From Simplicispira suum (GTDB taxonomy: Bacteria > Pseudomonadota > Gammaproteobacteria > Burkholderiales > Burkholderiaceae_C), in the NCBI RefSeq assembly GCF_003008595.1, contig NZ_CP027669.1:372001-436000 (forward strand): DNA of 64,000 nt. Direction: 5' to 3'. A model generated the notes under the pieces. It had not been told where the DNA came from, ran no database searches, and saw only the letters and a program-made list of their open reading frames with translations. The translations under genes and the position numbers were made by a program. This document shows positions 35,101 through 45,989 of the stretch, in pieces. How positions within the stretch are numbered: position 1 is the first letter of the stretch; every line of letters starts with the position of its first letter.

Positions 35101-35247
35101 GGCGGAGACGGAGATGGTCGGGTAGTCGACCTGCGGGAGTGGCGCGACAGGGAGCAGGAAGTAGGCGACTGCGCCGGAGAGGACCAGCGCCAGCGTGAGC
35201 AGCAGCGTGGCAACCGGGCGGTGGATGAAGGGGGTGGAGAGGCTCAT
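32152..35247 (-). CDS. mdtC: RND multidrug efflux permease, MdtC-like
   Basis: A 1031-residue inner-membrane proton antiporter of the HAE1 RND family. It starts MSLSTPFIHRPVATLLLTLA with PLPQVDYPTISVSASLPGASPDTMA, and has the proton-relay helix [21 protein letters not shown] with its two aspartates, plus the late [22 protein letters not shown]. The two large periplasmic loops are intact. It is the second of two non-identical permeases, and such MdtB/MdtC pairs form heterotrimers. An unusual 933-base gap full of repeats separates it from mdtB upstream, so it may be transcribed poorly or from its own promoter. Confidence 0.93.
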   Translation of the reverse strand: MSLSTPFIHRPVATLLLTLALVLSGAVAYFLLPVAPLPQVDYPTISVSASLPGASPDTMAATVATPLERALGAIAGVTEITSRSTQGNTRVTLQFDLSRTVDGAARDVQAAINAARTLLPSGMPNNPSYRKVNPADSPILILALTSDALTRGQMYDAASTVLAQKLSQVEGVGQATVSGGALPAVRVQLDPTRLAANGISLEQVRSAITATNAHRPLGAVEREDHYWQIAANDQARVAADYAPLVLRTSADGHAVLLRDVADVIDGVQDVRNFGVANGKPAILLQIYKQPGANILEAADRVRALLPQLKASIPAAIDVQVVSDRTPTLRASVREVKRALVLAVALVVMVVFLFLRSARAALVPSVAVPASLMGAFGVMYLAGYTLDNLSLMALTIATGFVVDDAIAVLENIARHMERGKTALQAALDGSREIAFTVLSMSISLVAVFVPILFMGGVVGRFFREFAVVMSAAILISLVVSLTTTPTLCALLLKPRPARAPSRVGRVLDRAGARGMRAYRRSLAWCLRHQPLVLAALVGVIGLNVYLYTAIEKGFLPEQDTGRIMGFIRADEASSYQAMERRIQRFLAIVQADPAVENVTGFTGGGQRNAGAMFMTLKAERKEPSDAVIARLRAQLKDEPGARLFMVPQRDIRIGGRQSSGSFDYTLQADDVADLRTWEPRIREALAALPQLEDVNSDVQDHGEQTTLDLDRDALARLGLTVAQVDATLNDAFGQRQVGVIYNPLNQYRVVMEAAPRFLQDPSTLDGFFFISKTGQQVPLSAFAKVRSTVTPLAVNHESGTPSSTISFGLAQGVALSDATDAIEDAVARLGVPVSVRGSFGGNAGAFQKALASQPLLILAALLTIYLVLGMLYESLLHPLTILSTLPSAGVGALLALMAFGTEFSLIALIGVFLLIGIVKKNAILMIDFALARRRGGHASAAQSIFRAAQLRLRPILMTTMAAIFGALPLALGTGDGAELRQPLGIAVVGGLLVSQVLTLYTTPVVYVLLERARARLRRGWRRPAAAPRLETA

Positions 35248-35340
35248 GGATGACCTCTGCTGGCGGATTTAAGGTGTTTTTGTGCTCTAGCGCTTACCTG
35301 TATTGGGTTGGTAGCTATATTTTTTGAAAGATTTAATTTG

Positions 35341-36101
35341 TTGAGGGCGGGTGCCGGAGTGTGCGCCCGGCGGCGCAGTAACTTTCTCTTGGTCGCCAAG
35401 AGAAAGTCACCAAAGAGAAGGCGACCCTGCTGTCCGCGACCCCGCGCTGCGCGCGGGGCAACCTGCGATGCTCGTTCACGGGGCGCGCTGCGGAACTCGC
35501 TGCGCGCTGGCGCGCTCCGCTCAAACAGCCGCAGCGAGTTAGTCAACGAAGGCGTGTGTCCTTCGGCACACGCCCGCCCCGCGCCCTGCGCTTCTCGGCA
35601 CGGCCAGAAGGGAACGCGCAGCCGGACATCCGTTCGGGCCATAGCTGCGCTCGGCCTCGCGTCGCGGGCGCAAGCGCCACGCGCTGCGCAAGCTGAGCCG
35701 AGCGCAGCTATGGCCCGTGTGGATGTTGGGGCTGTTTGGCCGCCCCAGCCCTTCTGGAGGCGCCTGCGGCGGAGCACTTGCGGGGTGGCATGCGCGCTGG
35801 TGCGCGCATGCTGCGTGGACTGGCTCGCCGTGGCTGTCTGAGCGGAGCGCCGCAGGCGCGCAGCGAGTTCCACGGCGCACCCCGCAAGTGCTCCGCCGCA
35901 GGTTGCCCGCAGCGAAGCGGAGGGACGCAGCCAGCAGGGTCGCCTTTCTTTTGGTTTCTTTTGGTGCTGGAGGAAGCTGCGCAGCAGCGTGCGAGAGCAC
36001 CGTGCGCAAAGCGCACCTTTGTCGGCGCAAAGACAACCCGCCACGCGGGTTGATTTAAAAGAAACTCGCCCGCCGGGGCGAGACCCGGCACCCGCCCTCA
36101 A
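35341..36101 (+). repeat. 761-bp imperfect palindromic dispersed element
   Basis: Bounded by a perfect 17-bp inverted repeat, TTGAGGGCGGGTGCCGG at 35341-35357 and its complement at 36085-36101. A second perfect 20-bp inverted repeat lies at the centre (35636-35655 with 35697-35716, GGGCCATAGCTGCGCTCGGC). Other arm segments pair less perfectly, such as AGGTTGCC and GGGTCGCCTT on each side. A partial inverted copy is at 2730-3030. It has no coding capacity that I trust and resembles a family of large intergenic repeats. Confidence 0.8.
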
Positions 36102-36153
36102 CCCAAGCAAACAATTGGCATCCAACCCCAATTGTCCGAATCGAAGCCGAAAT

Positions 36154-36174
36154 AATTGGAATCTGACCCCAATT
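36154..36174 (+). repeat. GGAATCTGACCCC-type short interspersed motif, copy 2
   Basis: A palindrome with AATTGG and CCAATT ends around AATCTGACC, one base different from the copy at 19055. It sits seven bases before the mdtB stop codon and may be a transcription-end hairpin. Confidence 0.65.
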
Positions 36175-36180
36175 CTTTGG

Positions 36181-39100
36181 CTACGCATGGCGCGCCTTCC
36201 ACCGCTGCGACCAGTCCTCAAACGTCAGGTAAATCACCGGCGTGGTGAACAAGGTCAGCAACTGGCTGAGGATGAGCCCGCCCACCACCGTGACACCCAG
36301 CGGGAAGCGCAATTCGCTGCCCACGCCACCGCCCAGCATCAGCGGCAGCGCGCCAAACAGCGCCGCCAGCGTCGTCATGAGGATCGGGCGAAAGCGCAGC
36401 AGGCAGGCTTGCACGATGGCAGCGCGGGGCGGCAGGCCGCGCTCGCGCTGGGCGTCCAGCGCGAAGTCGATCATCATGATGGCGTTCTTCTTGACGATGC
36501 CGATGAGCAGCACGATGCCGATCACCGCCACGATGTCGAGCTCGGCCCCCGAAATCTTGAGTGCCAGCAACGCGCCGACCGCTGCCGAAGGCAAGGTCGA
36601 GAGGATCGTCACCGGGTGCACCATGCTCTCGTAGAGCACGCCCAGCACGATGTACATGGTGACCACCGCCGCCAGAATCAGCAGCAGCGTGTTCGACAGC
36701 GACGCCTGGAACGCCAGCGCCGCGCCCTGAAAGCTGGCATCCACCGCCGGCGCCACCGAGCCGCTGCTGCGCGCATCTTCCAGTGCGGCCTGCACTGCCT
36801 TGACCGCATCACCCAGCGCCACGCCAGGGGCGGCATTGAACGACAACGTCGCCGCAGGCAGCTGGCCGACGTGGTTCACGGCCAGCGGCATGCGCCGCTC
36901 CTCGATGCGCGCCAGGGCGGAGAGCGGCACGGGCGCAGCATTGGCGGCTCCCGCCACCGGCACGTAGATTCCCGCCAGCGCCTCGGGCCCCAGCGCAAAG
37001 CGCGGGGCCACCTCCAGCACCACGCGGTACTGGTTGGACTGGGTGAAGATGGTGGAGATCAGGCGCTGGCCAAAAGCGTTGTAAAGCGCGGTATCGATGG
37101 CCGCCACGGTGACGCCGCGCCGGCTGGCCTCGGCCCGGTCGATGGTCACATAGGCCTGCAGGCCCTGGTCCTGCAGATCGCTGGCGACGTCAGAGAGTTC
37201 GGGCAACTGCGCGAGCCGCGTCGCCATGGCCTGCGAAGCACTCTGGAGGGCGCCGGCATCGGGCGCCGAGAGCAGCAGCTGGTACTGCGTGCGGGCCACG
37301 CGGTCTTCAATCGTCAGATCCTGCACCGGCTGCACGAACAGGCGAATGCCCGGCAGATCGTGCACCGAAGCCGCCAGCCGCTGCTGCACCACGGCCGCAC
37401 CCTCGCGCATGCCGTGCGGCTGCAGCGAGATCAGCAGGCGGCCGGTGTTGAGCGTGGTGTTCTGCCCATCCACGCCAATGAAGGACGAAATGCTGTGCAC
37501 GGCCCGGTCTTGCAACAAGCGCTCGGCCACCGCCTGCTGGCGCGCTGCCATGGCAGCAAACGAGATCGATTGGTCGGCCTCGGTGGTGGCCTGCAGGAGG
37601 CCGGTGTCCTGCGTCGGGAAAAAACCCTTGGGGACCCAGAAATACAGAAGCACGGTCAGCGCCAGCGTGGCCAGGAAGACGATCCAGGTCAGCAGGCTGT
37701 GGTCCAGGACCCGCTCCAGCATCCGGCCATAGGCGGCAATGGTGCGGTCAAAAAATCGCCCCGTGGCGTGGAACAGTCGGCCGTGCTTTTCGGGCTCGGG
37801 CGGGCGCAGAAGCCGTGCGGAGAGCATGGGCGTGAGCGTCAGCGACACTCCGGCCGAGATGACGATGGACACCGCCATGGTGATGGCGAATTCATGGAAC
37901 AAGCGCCCCACCACGTCGCCCATGAACAGGAGCGGGATCAGCACCGCGATCAGCGACACCGTGAGCGAGATGATGGTGAAGCCGATCTGGCGCGAGCCCT
38001 CGAGGGCGGCTTGAAGCGGGGTAAGCGGCACGGCCTCGGGATGCTCCAGATGCCGTGCAATGTTCTCAATCATCACAATCGCATCGTCGACCACAAAGCC
38101 GGTGGAAATCGTCAGCGCCATCAAGGTCAGGTTGTTGATGGAAAAACCCGCCAGGTACATCACGCCCAGGGTGCCGATCAGCGAGAGGGGCACCGCCACG
38201 GCGGGAATCAAGGTGGCCGTGCCGCTGCGCAGAAACACGAAGATGACAGCCACCACCAGCGCGATGGCGAGGAGCAGTTCGTACTGCATGTCGCGCACCG
38301 ACGCGCGGATGGTGACGGTGCGGTCGGAGAGGACCTGCACATCCAGCGAGGCCGGCAGCGTGCTGCGCAGTTGCGGCAGCAGTGCCTGAATGCGGTCGAC
38401 GGTGTCGATGACGTTGGCCCCTGGCTGGCGCTGGATGTTGAGGATGACAGCGGCGCGGCTGCCGGTCTCCGGCGTGCCAGCCCATGCGGCCAGGCGCGTG
38501 TTCTCGGCGTCGTCCACCGTTTCGGCGATGTCGGACAGGCGAATCGGCGCGCCGCCGCGAAACGCCAGCACCAGGTTGCGGTATTCGGCGGCCGACTGCA
38601 GCTGGTCATTGGCGTCGATGCTGGATGCCCGGTCCGGCCCGTCAAAGCCCCCTTTGGCCTGGCGCACGTTGGCTGCGGCGATGGCAGTGCGCACGTTTTC
38701 CAGGCCCAGGCCCAGGCCCGCGAGCGCCGCCGGATTCACCTGGATGCGCACCGCCGGCCGGCGCCCGCCTGCCACCGCCACCAGGCCCACTCCCGCCACC
38801 TGCGAGATGCGCGGCGCCAGGCGGTTCTCGACCAGATCGTTGACGCGAATCACCGGCAGCGAGGGCGAGGTGATGGCCAGCGTCAGGATGGGCGCATCCG
38901 CCGGATTGACCTTGCTGTAGAACGGCGGCATCGGCAAGTCGTTTGGCAGCAGGTTGCTGCCGGCGTTGATCGCCGCCTGCACCTCCTGCTCGGCCACGTC
39001 CATGGCCACGTCCAGCGAAAAGCGCAATGTGATCACCGAGGCGCCACCCGAACTGGTGGACGACATCTGCGTCAGGCCTTGCATCTGGCCAAACTGGCGT

Positions 39101-39303
39101 TCCAGCGGCGCAGTGACGGTGGCGGTCATCACGTCGGGGCTGGCGCCGGGGTAAAGCGTGGTGACCTGGATGGTCGGGTAATCCACCTCGGGCAAGGCCG
39201 ACACCGGCAGCAGGCGCAGCGCCAGCAAGCCCGACAGCAGCAGCGCCAGCATCAGCAGCGAGGTGGCCACGGGCCGCAGGATGAAAGGGCGCGAGATATT
39301 CAT
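36181..39303 (-). CDS. mdtB: RND multidrug efflux permease, MdtB-like
   Basis: A 1040-residue RND permease. It starts [25 protein letters not shown] with [24 protein letters not shown], has the proton-relay helix [24 protein letters not shown] and the late [26 protein letters not shown]. The ATG at 39303 follows the adaptor gene by 37 bases. It pairs with the MdtC-like permease downstream. Family knowledge suggests export of bile salts, novobiocin-like or other amphiphilic drugs, but specificity cannot be read here. Its 3' end abuts a short interspersed motif and a large palindrome. Confidence 0.93.
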   Translation of the reverse strand: MNISRPFILRPVATSLLMLALLLSGLLALRLLPVSALPEVDYPTIQVTTLYPGASPDVMTATVTAPLERQFGQMQGLTQMSSTSSGGASVITLRFSLDVAMDVAEQEVQAAINAGSNLLPNDLPMPPFYSKVNPADAPILTLAITSPSLPVIRVNDLVENRLAPRISQVAGVGLVAVAGGRRPAVRIQVNPAALAGLGLGLENVRTAIAAANVRQAKGGFDGPDRASSIDANDQLQSAAEYRNLVLAFRGGAPIRLSDIAETVDDAENTRLAAWAGTPETGSRAAVILNIQRQPGANVIDTVDRIQALLPQLRSTLPASLDVQVLSDRTVTIRASVRDMQYELLLAIALVVAVIFVFLRSGTATLIPAVAVPLSLIGTLGVMYLAGFSINNLTLMALTISTGFVVDDAIVMIENIARHLEHPEAVPLTPLQAALEGSRQIGFTIISLTVSLIAVLIPLLFMGDVVGRLFHEFAITMAVSIVISAGVSLTLTPMLSARLLRPPEPEKHGRLFHATGRFFDRTIAAYGRMLERVLDHSLLTWIVFLATLALTVLLYFWVPKGFFPTQDTGLLQATTEADQSISFAAMAARQQAVAERLLQDRAVHSISSFIGVDGQNTTLNTGRLLISLQPHGMREGAAVVQQRLAASVHDLPGIRLFVQPVQDLTIEDRVARTQYQLLLSAPDAGALQSASQAMATRLAQLPELSDVASDLQDQGLQAYVTIDRAEASRRGVTVAAIDTALYNAFGQRLISTIFTQSNQYRVVLEVAPRFALGPEALAGIYVPVAGAANAAPVPLSALARIEERRMPLAVNHVGQLPAATLSFNAAPGVALGDAVKAVQAALEDARSSGSVAPAVDASFQGAALAFQASLSNTLLLILAAVVTMYIVLGVLYESMVHPVTILSTLPSAAVGALLALKISGAELDIVAVIGIVLLIGIVKKNAIMMIDFALDAQRERGLPPRAAIVQACLLRFRPILMTTLAALFGALPLMLGGGVGSELRFPLGVTVVGGLILSQLLTLFTTPVIYLTFEDWSQRWKARHA

Positions 39304-39340
39304 GCGCAGGGAGCCCGCCTTGAAAGACCGACCTGGGCGA

Positions 39341-40762
39341 TCACGGCCGGACGGCTGAAGCGGGCGTCGAGGCAGGTGCCGGGCCCGCTTCCGCTGGCCT
39401 GCTTGCCGCCGCCTTGGCGCGGCGCGCGGCAATGAAAGCACGGCGCTCTTCGGGCGACATCTTGGCCAGTTTCTCGCGCAGCTCAGGCGGCAAGGTGGAC
39501 GGATCGAAGCGCCGCGCCTGGGCCACAGGTGCACTGGAGGGCGCACCTTGCGGCGCGGGCGGCGCGATGACGATGACCTTGGCGCCGTCGCGCAAACGGT
39601 CCAGCCCGTCGGTGACCACCTGTGCTCCCACTGGCAGTTCGCCTTCCACGCTGACGCGCTCGCCGTCCTTCACGCCCGTTCGCACCGTGGTGTAGGCGAC
39701 GCTGCCATCGGGCTGCACCACATAGACATGGCCGTTTTGCACGGCGGTGGAAGGAACGGTCAGCACACCGGCCAGGGTGTCGAGCTGCAGCACCACGTTG
39801 ACGAACTGGTTGGGGAACAATGCCCCGTCTTCGTTGGCAAATGCGGCCTTGATGCGGATGCTGCCGGTGGCGGTGTCGATGGTGTTGTCGAGCGCGCTGA
39901 CCCGGCCCGTGGCCAGGCGACGGCGCATCTCGCGGTCCCACAGCTCCACCGGCAGGGGCACACCGGCGGCCATGCGTGGCGTGATTTGCGGCAGCAGACT
40001 TTCGGGCACAGAAAACACGGCGTCGATGGGCCGCGTTTGCGTAATGCTGACGATGCCGCTGGCGTCGCCCGGCGTTATTACGTTGCCCCGGTCGGCTTGG
40101 CGCAGCCCCAGGCGCCCGGCGATGGGCGCGGTGATGCGCGTGTAGGACAGTTGCAGGCGCGCGGCATCGCGCGCCGCCCGCCCGGCCGCCACCGTGCCTT
40201 CGAGCTGGCGCACCTGCGCCGCCTGCGTGTCCACCTGTTGCCCGGCAATGGAATTTTGCTGCTGCAGCTCGCGGTAGCGAGCCAGGTCAATGCGCGCGTT
40301 GGCCAGCAGCGCCTCGTCGCGCGCCAGCGTGCCTTGCACCTGGCCCAGAGCAGCCTCGTAGCTGCGCGGGTCGATTTGCGCCAACAGCGCGCCCGCCTTG
40401 ACTTCGTCGCCTTCCTTGAAATGAAGCGCCGTGAGCTCACCCGAAACGCGGGCGCGCACCACAGCGGTGGCGCGAGCGCTCATACTGCCAATGGCGCTCA
40501 CGCGCACGCGCAGGTCTTCACGCCGCACCTCCCCCACCGATACCGGCTGCGTCGCCGCCCCCGCAAAACGACCGCCGCGCCCGCCCCGGCCGGACTGGCT
40601 CGCCTGCGAGCCCGTGGTCGCCCCGTCACTGCTGCGCTGCTTGTTCCACCACCAGCCGCCGGCAAGCGCCGCCGCCAGTACGCAAAGGCCAAGCAGGAGC
40701 AGACCGCGCGCGCGACCATGAGCGAAACGGGGGAAAAACGAGAATGGACGAGGAGGCGACAT
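39341..40762 (-). CDS. mdtA: RND efflux periplasmic adaptor, MdtA-like
   Basis: A 473-residue membrane-fusion protein. It has an N-terminal inner-membrane anchor ([20 protein letters not shown]), then a barrel-sandwich lipoyl domain split around a hairpin ([31 protein letters not shown] and [23 protein letters not shown] by parts) and a beta-barrel with [28 protein letters not shown]. The C-terminal 60 residues are extra: charged and alanine/proline-rich ([27 protein letters not shown]). It heads the minus-strand mdtA–mdtB–(repeat)–mdtC–OMF series. Confidence 0.93.
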   Translation of the reverse strand: MSPPRPFSFFPRFAHGRARGLLLLGLCVLAAALAGGWWWNKQRSSDGATTGSQASQSGRGGRGGRFAGAATQPVSVGEVRREDLRVRVSAIGSMSARATAVVRARVSGELTALHFKEGDEVKAGALLAQIDPRSYEAALGQVQGTLARDEALLANARIDLARYRELQQQNSIAGQQVDTQAAQVRQLEGTVAAGRAARDAARLQLSYTRITAPIAGRLGLRQADRGNVITPGDASGIVSITQTRPIDAVFSVPESLLPQITPRMAAGVPLPVELWDREMRRRLATGRVSALDNTIDTATGSIRIKAAFANEDGALFPNQFVNVVLQLDTLAGVLTVPSTAVQNGHVYVVQPDGSVAYTTVRTGVKDGERVSVEGELPVGAQVVTDGLDRLRDGAKVIVIAPPAPQGAPSSAPVAQARRFDPSTLPPELREKLAKMSPEERRAFIAARRAKAAASRPAEAGPAPASTPASAVRP

Positions 40763-40933
40763 GGCAGGCGGGCCAAAAAGCGGGCAGTGGCCTGCGATGG
40801 TAGCCAGCGCCCGGCTTCTGTGCCGACCGCCCTGGCTGCCTTTACCGGTCTTTTACGCGCGGTTTACCGAGGTCAGCGCCTCGCACCCAAGGTATCTGCT
40901 CACCACACGGAGTTCAAATGCTCATAAATCGAT

Positions 40934-40968
40934 AGCTTCCAGCGCTTGATGGATAAGCGCTGGAAGCT
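40934..40968 (+). repeat. short dispersed palindrome after the acyl-CoA ligase gene
   Basis: A perfect 14-bp stem, AGCTTCCAGCGCTT / AAGCGCTGGAAGCT, around a seven-base loop. It belongs to the same family as 11609 and 46918. It lies just downstream of the ligase gene (minus strand) and upstream of mdtA, so it may end ligase transcription. Confidence 0.75.
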
Positions 40969-40998
40969 GATTTGAATAGAAAAATCTCTGCCTTGGGC

Positions 40999-42687
<1,689 letters not shown>

Positions 42688-42827
42688 GAGGTCTCCCACG
42701 GTGGTTATCGCACCAGTGTAGGAGCCCCTGCAGGGGCTCAAGGTGGGTAAAGACCCTTGGGTAGAGTGGTCTGCCTAGCCCAATTGATGCCCATCAAAAG
42801 AAGCTCTGAGCGCCGTGGCGCCTGGGC

Positions 42828-42863
42828 CATGGCTTAGGGCCTGTTAACAGGCCCTAAGCCATG
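42828..42863 (+). repeat. 36-bp perfect palindrome at the coxF stop codon
   Basis: Each half is CATGGCTTAGGGCCTGTT or its exact complement, with no loop bases. It includes the last codons and TAG of the XdhC/CoxF gene. It may terminate the cox operon, though a T run is lacking, or be a protein-binding site. Confidence 0.75.
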
Positions 42864-43879
42864 CCCTCACGCACCTGCTTTGCCTGCGCCACCTCCATGT
42901 CGCGCGGCAGGGCAACGCCGTTCTTCACCGCCAGCACTTCGGCCATCACGCTGACCGCGATTTCGGGCGGGGTCTTGCTGCCAATATAGATGCCAATGGG
43001 GCCGCGCAGGCGTGCCAGGCTCTCATCGGTCTGGTCGAAATGCTCTTTCAGACGCGCGCGCCGCGCCGCGTTGTTGCGCCGCGAGCCAATGCCGCCGACG
43101 TAAAAGGCCTCCGTCTCCAAGGCTTGCAACAGCGCCAGATCGTCCAGCTTGGGGTCGTGCGTGAGGGCGACCACACAGGTGCGCCGGTCGGGCCGCATCG
43201 CGCTGACCACGTCGTCCGGCATGTCGCTGACGACGCGGGCGCCGGCCACGCTCCAACTGCTGCGGTATTCCTCGCGCGGGTCACATACGGTGACGGCGAA
43301 GCCGGAAAACAGCGCCATCGTCGCGAGGTATTCCGACATCTGCCCGGCGCCGATGATGAGCATGCGGTATTCGGGGCCAAAGGTGTTGACCACCTGCCCG
43401 GCGTCGGCCAGCAAGGTGGCGGGCGTGGCGGCGGGGCGCTGCACGACAGCACCGTCCGGCAAGCGCACGCTGCGCTGCATCAGCTTGCCGGCCTCCAGTG
43501 CGGCCAGCAATTCGGCCAGTGTCTCTGCATCGGGATCGAATTCGATCAGCAGCTCCAGCGTCCCGCCACAGGGCAAGCCAAAGCGGTGCGCTTCGTCGGC
43601 CGTGACACCGTATTTGGCGAAGACGGGCGGGCCGCCGACGCTCGCAGCGTCGTCGCCCTCACCCACCCAGGCGCGCGTGAAGCGGGCGATCAAATCATCT
43701 TCAATGCAGCCACCCGAGACCGAGCCCATCACGGCACCGTTCTCGCACAGCGCCATGATCGAGCCCTCCGGCCGGGGGGACGAGCCCCAGGTGCGCACCA
43801 CGGTGGCGAGCAAGGCGCGCTGGCCTGATCGGCGCCACTCGGCCAGGGCGCGCAGTACGGTGACGTCCAGGTTGTCCAT
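42854..43879 (-). CDS. coxF: XdhC/CoxF-family molybdenum-enzyme maturation factor
   Basis: A 341-residue XdhC-family protein. The N-terminal part has ALLATVVRTWGSSPRPEGSIM and GSVSGGCIEDDLI, typical of the XdhC/CoxI domain, and the C-terminal Rossmann domain has RMLIIGAGQMSEYLATMAL and CVVALTHDPKLDDLALL. These proteins bind molybdenum cofactor and help sulfurate or insert it into hydroxylases. As the last gene of a coxSLMDEG operon it corresponds to CoxF. It begins nine bases after coxG. Confidence 0.88.
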   Translation of the reverse strand: MDNLDVTVLRALAEWRRSGQRALLATVVRTWGSSPRPEGSIMALCENGAVMGSVSGGCIEDDLIARFTRAWVGEGDDAASVGGPPVFAKYGVTADEAHRFGLPCGGTLELLIEFDPDAETLAELLAALEAGKLMQRSVRLPDGAVVQRPAATPATLLADAGQVVNTFGPEYRMLIIGAGQMSEYLATMALFSGFAVTVCDPREEYRSSWSVAGARVVSDMPDDVVSAMRPDRRTCVVALTHDPKLDDLALLQALETEAFYVGGIGSRRNNAARRARLKEHFDQTDESLARLRGPIGIYIGSKTPPEIAVSVMAEVLAVKNGVALPRDMEVAQAKQVREGMA

Positions 43880-43888
43880 GCCCTTGCC

Positions 43889-44548
43889 TCAGCTCAGGTA
43901 CATCGCCACGGCCACCAGCACTGCAGCCAACGCACCCCAGACCCAGACTGGAATGCCGCCTGAGGGCGTCGCCCCGGCGCGCTCAGTGGCATCCACACCA
44001 GGCCGTGAATCGAGCAGCACGGTTGCGGCGCCTTCCCGCGCCTCGGCGTCCATCGGCTCCGTATCCGCCGGCGGCTCGGCCCGTGGGTGGCGGCGGCGCA
44101 ATTGCTCGTCGAAGCGGCGAAAAAAGTCTTCGGCCATGCCTTTGGCGGCGCCGTCGATCAGGCGCTGGCCCAGCTGGGCGATCTTGCCGCCCACGGTGGC
44201 GTGCACCGTGTAGTGCAGCTCGCAGCAGGGCTGGCCAAGCGAATCGTCCGGCAGCGCCTCGAGCCGCACCTGCGCCTGGCCCTTGCCAAAACCCGCCACG
44301 CCGCCCTGGCCGTCAAAGGCGAGCTGGTAGCTTGTTGGCGGGACAATGTCGCTGAGCGCGAGCTTGCCACTGAATTTCGCCGACACCGGGCCAATTTTGA
44401 GTGCCATGCCCACGGCGTACTGGCCCTCGCCAGTGGCTTCGAGCTTGTCGCAGCCGGGTATGCACAACTTCAGCATTTCTGGGTCGTTCAGCGCATCCCA
44501 GGCCTGTTGCTGACTGGCAGGAAGCGCGCGGCTGGCTTGCATTTCCAT
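43889..44548 (-). CDS. coxG: CoxG-like SRPBCC protein, copy 1
   Basis: A 219-residue protein with an SRPBCC (START-like) domain from 1 to about 150: LPASQQQAWDALNDPEMLKLCIPGCDKLE, IGPVSAKFSGKLALSDIVPP and LIDGAAKGMAEDFFRRFDEQL. A proline-rich linker and a C-terminal membrane helix (VWVWGALAAVLVAVAMYL) follow. In Oligotropha-type clusters CoxG anchors or recruits the CO dehydrogenase to the cytoplasmic membrane. It sits between coxE and coxF. A second coxG-like gene lies at 52486. Confidence 0.9.
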   Translation of the reverse strand: MEMQASRALPASQQQAWDALNDPEMLKLCIPGCDKLEATGEGQYAVGMALKIGPVSAKFSGKLALSDIVPPTSYQLAFDGQGGVAGFGKGQAQVRLEALPDDSLGQPCCELHYTVHATVGGKIAQLGQRLIDGAAKGMAEDFFRRFDEQLRRRHPRAEPPADTEPMDAEAREGAATVLLDSRPGVDATERAGATPSGGIPVWVWGALAAVLVAVAMYLS

Positions 44549-44560
44549 AGGAAGTTCTCC

Positions 44561-45988
44561 TCAATGTTCGAGTTGTCGGCTGCGCGCGGGCGCACGCAGC
44601 ACCTGCGCCAGGCTGCTTGCGAGTTGCTGCAAGCTTTCCAGGTTGTGCACCGCCAGCATGGCGTCGGCCGCTCGGTGCAGCTCGGCGGCGCCGCGCGCGC
44701 TGGGCTCATAGCCCCCAAAGCGCAGCAGCGGATTGAGCCACAGCAGGCGCGCACAGTGGCGCTTGAGCCAGGCCAGCTCCTGGGCCAGTGCGCAGGGTTC
44801 GCCGGTATCGAGACCATCGCTCACCAACAGCACCAGCGTGCGCCTGCCTACCAGACGCCGGGTGTGCTGCGTGCGCAGCTGCGCCAGCGATTGCGCCAGG
44901 CGCGTACCGCCGGCAAAGTCGGGAATGGCAGCGCTGGCGCGCTCAAGCATGGTGTCGGGGTCCTGGTGGCGAAAGGCGGGCGTGAGGTCGGTGAGTTCGG
45001 TACCGAAGGCAAACACGTCACGCCGACCCACCCCATTGGCTGCCCCACTGCCGGGCGCCGTGGCAGCGTGCAGAAAGGCCAGCAGCAGACGCGCGTAGCG
45101 CTCCATCGAGCCCGACACGTCGAGAAGCACCAGCAGCGGCAGCGGCTGGCTTTGGCGCTCCAGGCGTGGCACCTGCACCAGTTCGCCCCCCGTGCGCATG
45201 GCGCGCTGCAGGGCCAGCGGCCAGTCGGCGCGCACGCCATGCGCTCCGGGCCGGGTGCGGCGCGCGGCATAGCGCGGCAAGGGCAGCGGCACGCGCTGGG
45301 CCAGGCGCTGCACCAGCAGATATTCACTCGCCGAGAGCTGGTTGAAGTCGGCCGCACGGAGGCGCTGGCGCTCGCTCGCCGTCATGGCGGCATCGAAATC
45401 AATTTTGTCTTCTTCAGGCTCTGCGGGCGCACGGGCAGCACGCACCGGCGCCAGCGCCTCGGCCACGCGGGGGCGGCGCTTGATGGGCTCGGCAAGGCTC
45501 TCTGCGCTGGGCAGCATCTGCGCCAGCAGTTTTTGCGCGACGTTGGGGTTGCGGAAGTAGGCGGCGAACAGTTCGCGAAACACCAAAAGGTCTTGCTCAC
45601 GCGCAACAAGCACAGCCTCTAACGCAGCGCACAGGTCGGCACGCGCCAGCCCGACGAGCATGGCGGCCTCTTGCGCCAGGGCCATGCGGGAGGCGTCTAC
45701 CGGCAGGCCAGCGCGGCGCAGCGCGCGGCAGAAGCCTACGAGATTGCCTGCGAACTTGCCCCGGCGGGCGTCGCCCAGCTGGCTGGTGTAGGTAGCCCCC
45801 ACGCTCCCTGCTGCGCGTGGTTCGCTGCCCCCCGAGGGGGCGTGATTCGCCTTGGGGCGGCCCGGCGGCGAATCCGTGGCCCCCACGCTCCCCGCTGCGC
45901 GTGGTTCGCTGCCCCCCGAGGGGGCGTGATTCGCCTTGGGGCGGCCCGGCGGCGAATCCGTGGCTGACTCTGGGTAAAGCGGCGGCAC
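44561..45988 (-). CDS. coxE: CoxE-like VWA-domain protein with an in-frame repeat insertion
   Basis: A 475-residue protein of the CoxE/VWA family that, with the MoxR ATPase CoxD, is needed for maturation of the bimetallic or molybdenum centre. The family part starts around residue 66 (LGDARRGKFAGNLVGFCRALRRAGLPVD) and has the MIDAS metal site in LLVLLDVSGSMERYARLL and DFAGGTRLAQSL. Residues 9-65 are two tandem 28-residue copies encoded by an intergenic-type repeat (DSPPGRPKANHAPSGG), in frame. The GTG at 45988 lies directly after the coxD stop, supporting it as the native start. Confidence 0.88.
   Translation of the reverse strand: MPPLYPESATDSPPGRPKANHAPSGGSEPRAAGSVGATDSPPGRPKANHAPSGGSEPRAAGSVGATYTSQLGDARRGKFAGNLVGFCRALRRAGLPVDASRMALAQEAAMLVGLARADLCAALEAVLVAREQDLLVFRELFAAYFRNPNVAQKLLAQMLPSAESLAEPIKRRPRVAEALAPVRAARAPAEPEEDKIDFDAAMTASERQRLRAADFNQLSASEYLLVQRLAQRVPLPLPRYAARRTRPGAHGVRADWPLALQRAMRTGGELVQVPRLERQSQPLPLLVLLDVSGSMERYARLLLAFLHAATAPGSGAANGVGRRDVFAFGTELTDLTPAFRHQDPDTMLERASAAIPDFAGGTRLAQSLAQLRTQHTRRLVGRRTLVLLVSDGLDTGEPCALAQELAWLKRHCARLLWLNPLLRFGGYEPSARGAAELHRAADAMLAVHNLESLQQLASSLAQVLRAPARSRQLEH
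45795..45962 (-). repeat. two 84-bp tandem copies of a GC-rich repeat inside coxE
   Basis: Period of exactly 84 bases (28 codons). Each copy contains GTTCGCTGCCCCCCGAGGGG and CGCCTTGGGGCGGCCCGGCGG, with only about one base difference between copies. The GCCCCCCGAGGGGGC core is palindromic. The family is usually intergenic; here it is read as protein. Confidence 0.85.
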
Positions 45989-45989
45989 G

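Larger units (their letters stand above)
35248..36180. other. gene-free spacer between mdtB and mdtC filled with repeats
   Basis: 933 bases inside what should be a contiguous mdtABC operon. It contains the 761-bp palindromic element at 35341-36101 and the short motif at 36154-36174. I found no gene in it on either strand; the long frames here are products of the repeats. Confidence 0.75.

Noticed and set aside
35989..39435. A 1148-residue open frame on the plus strand
   Set aside because: It runs antisense to mdtB and starts inside the dispersed repeat. Its histidine/arginine/glutamine-rich composition is an artefact of the opposite strand of a GC-rich gene.
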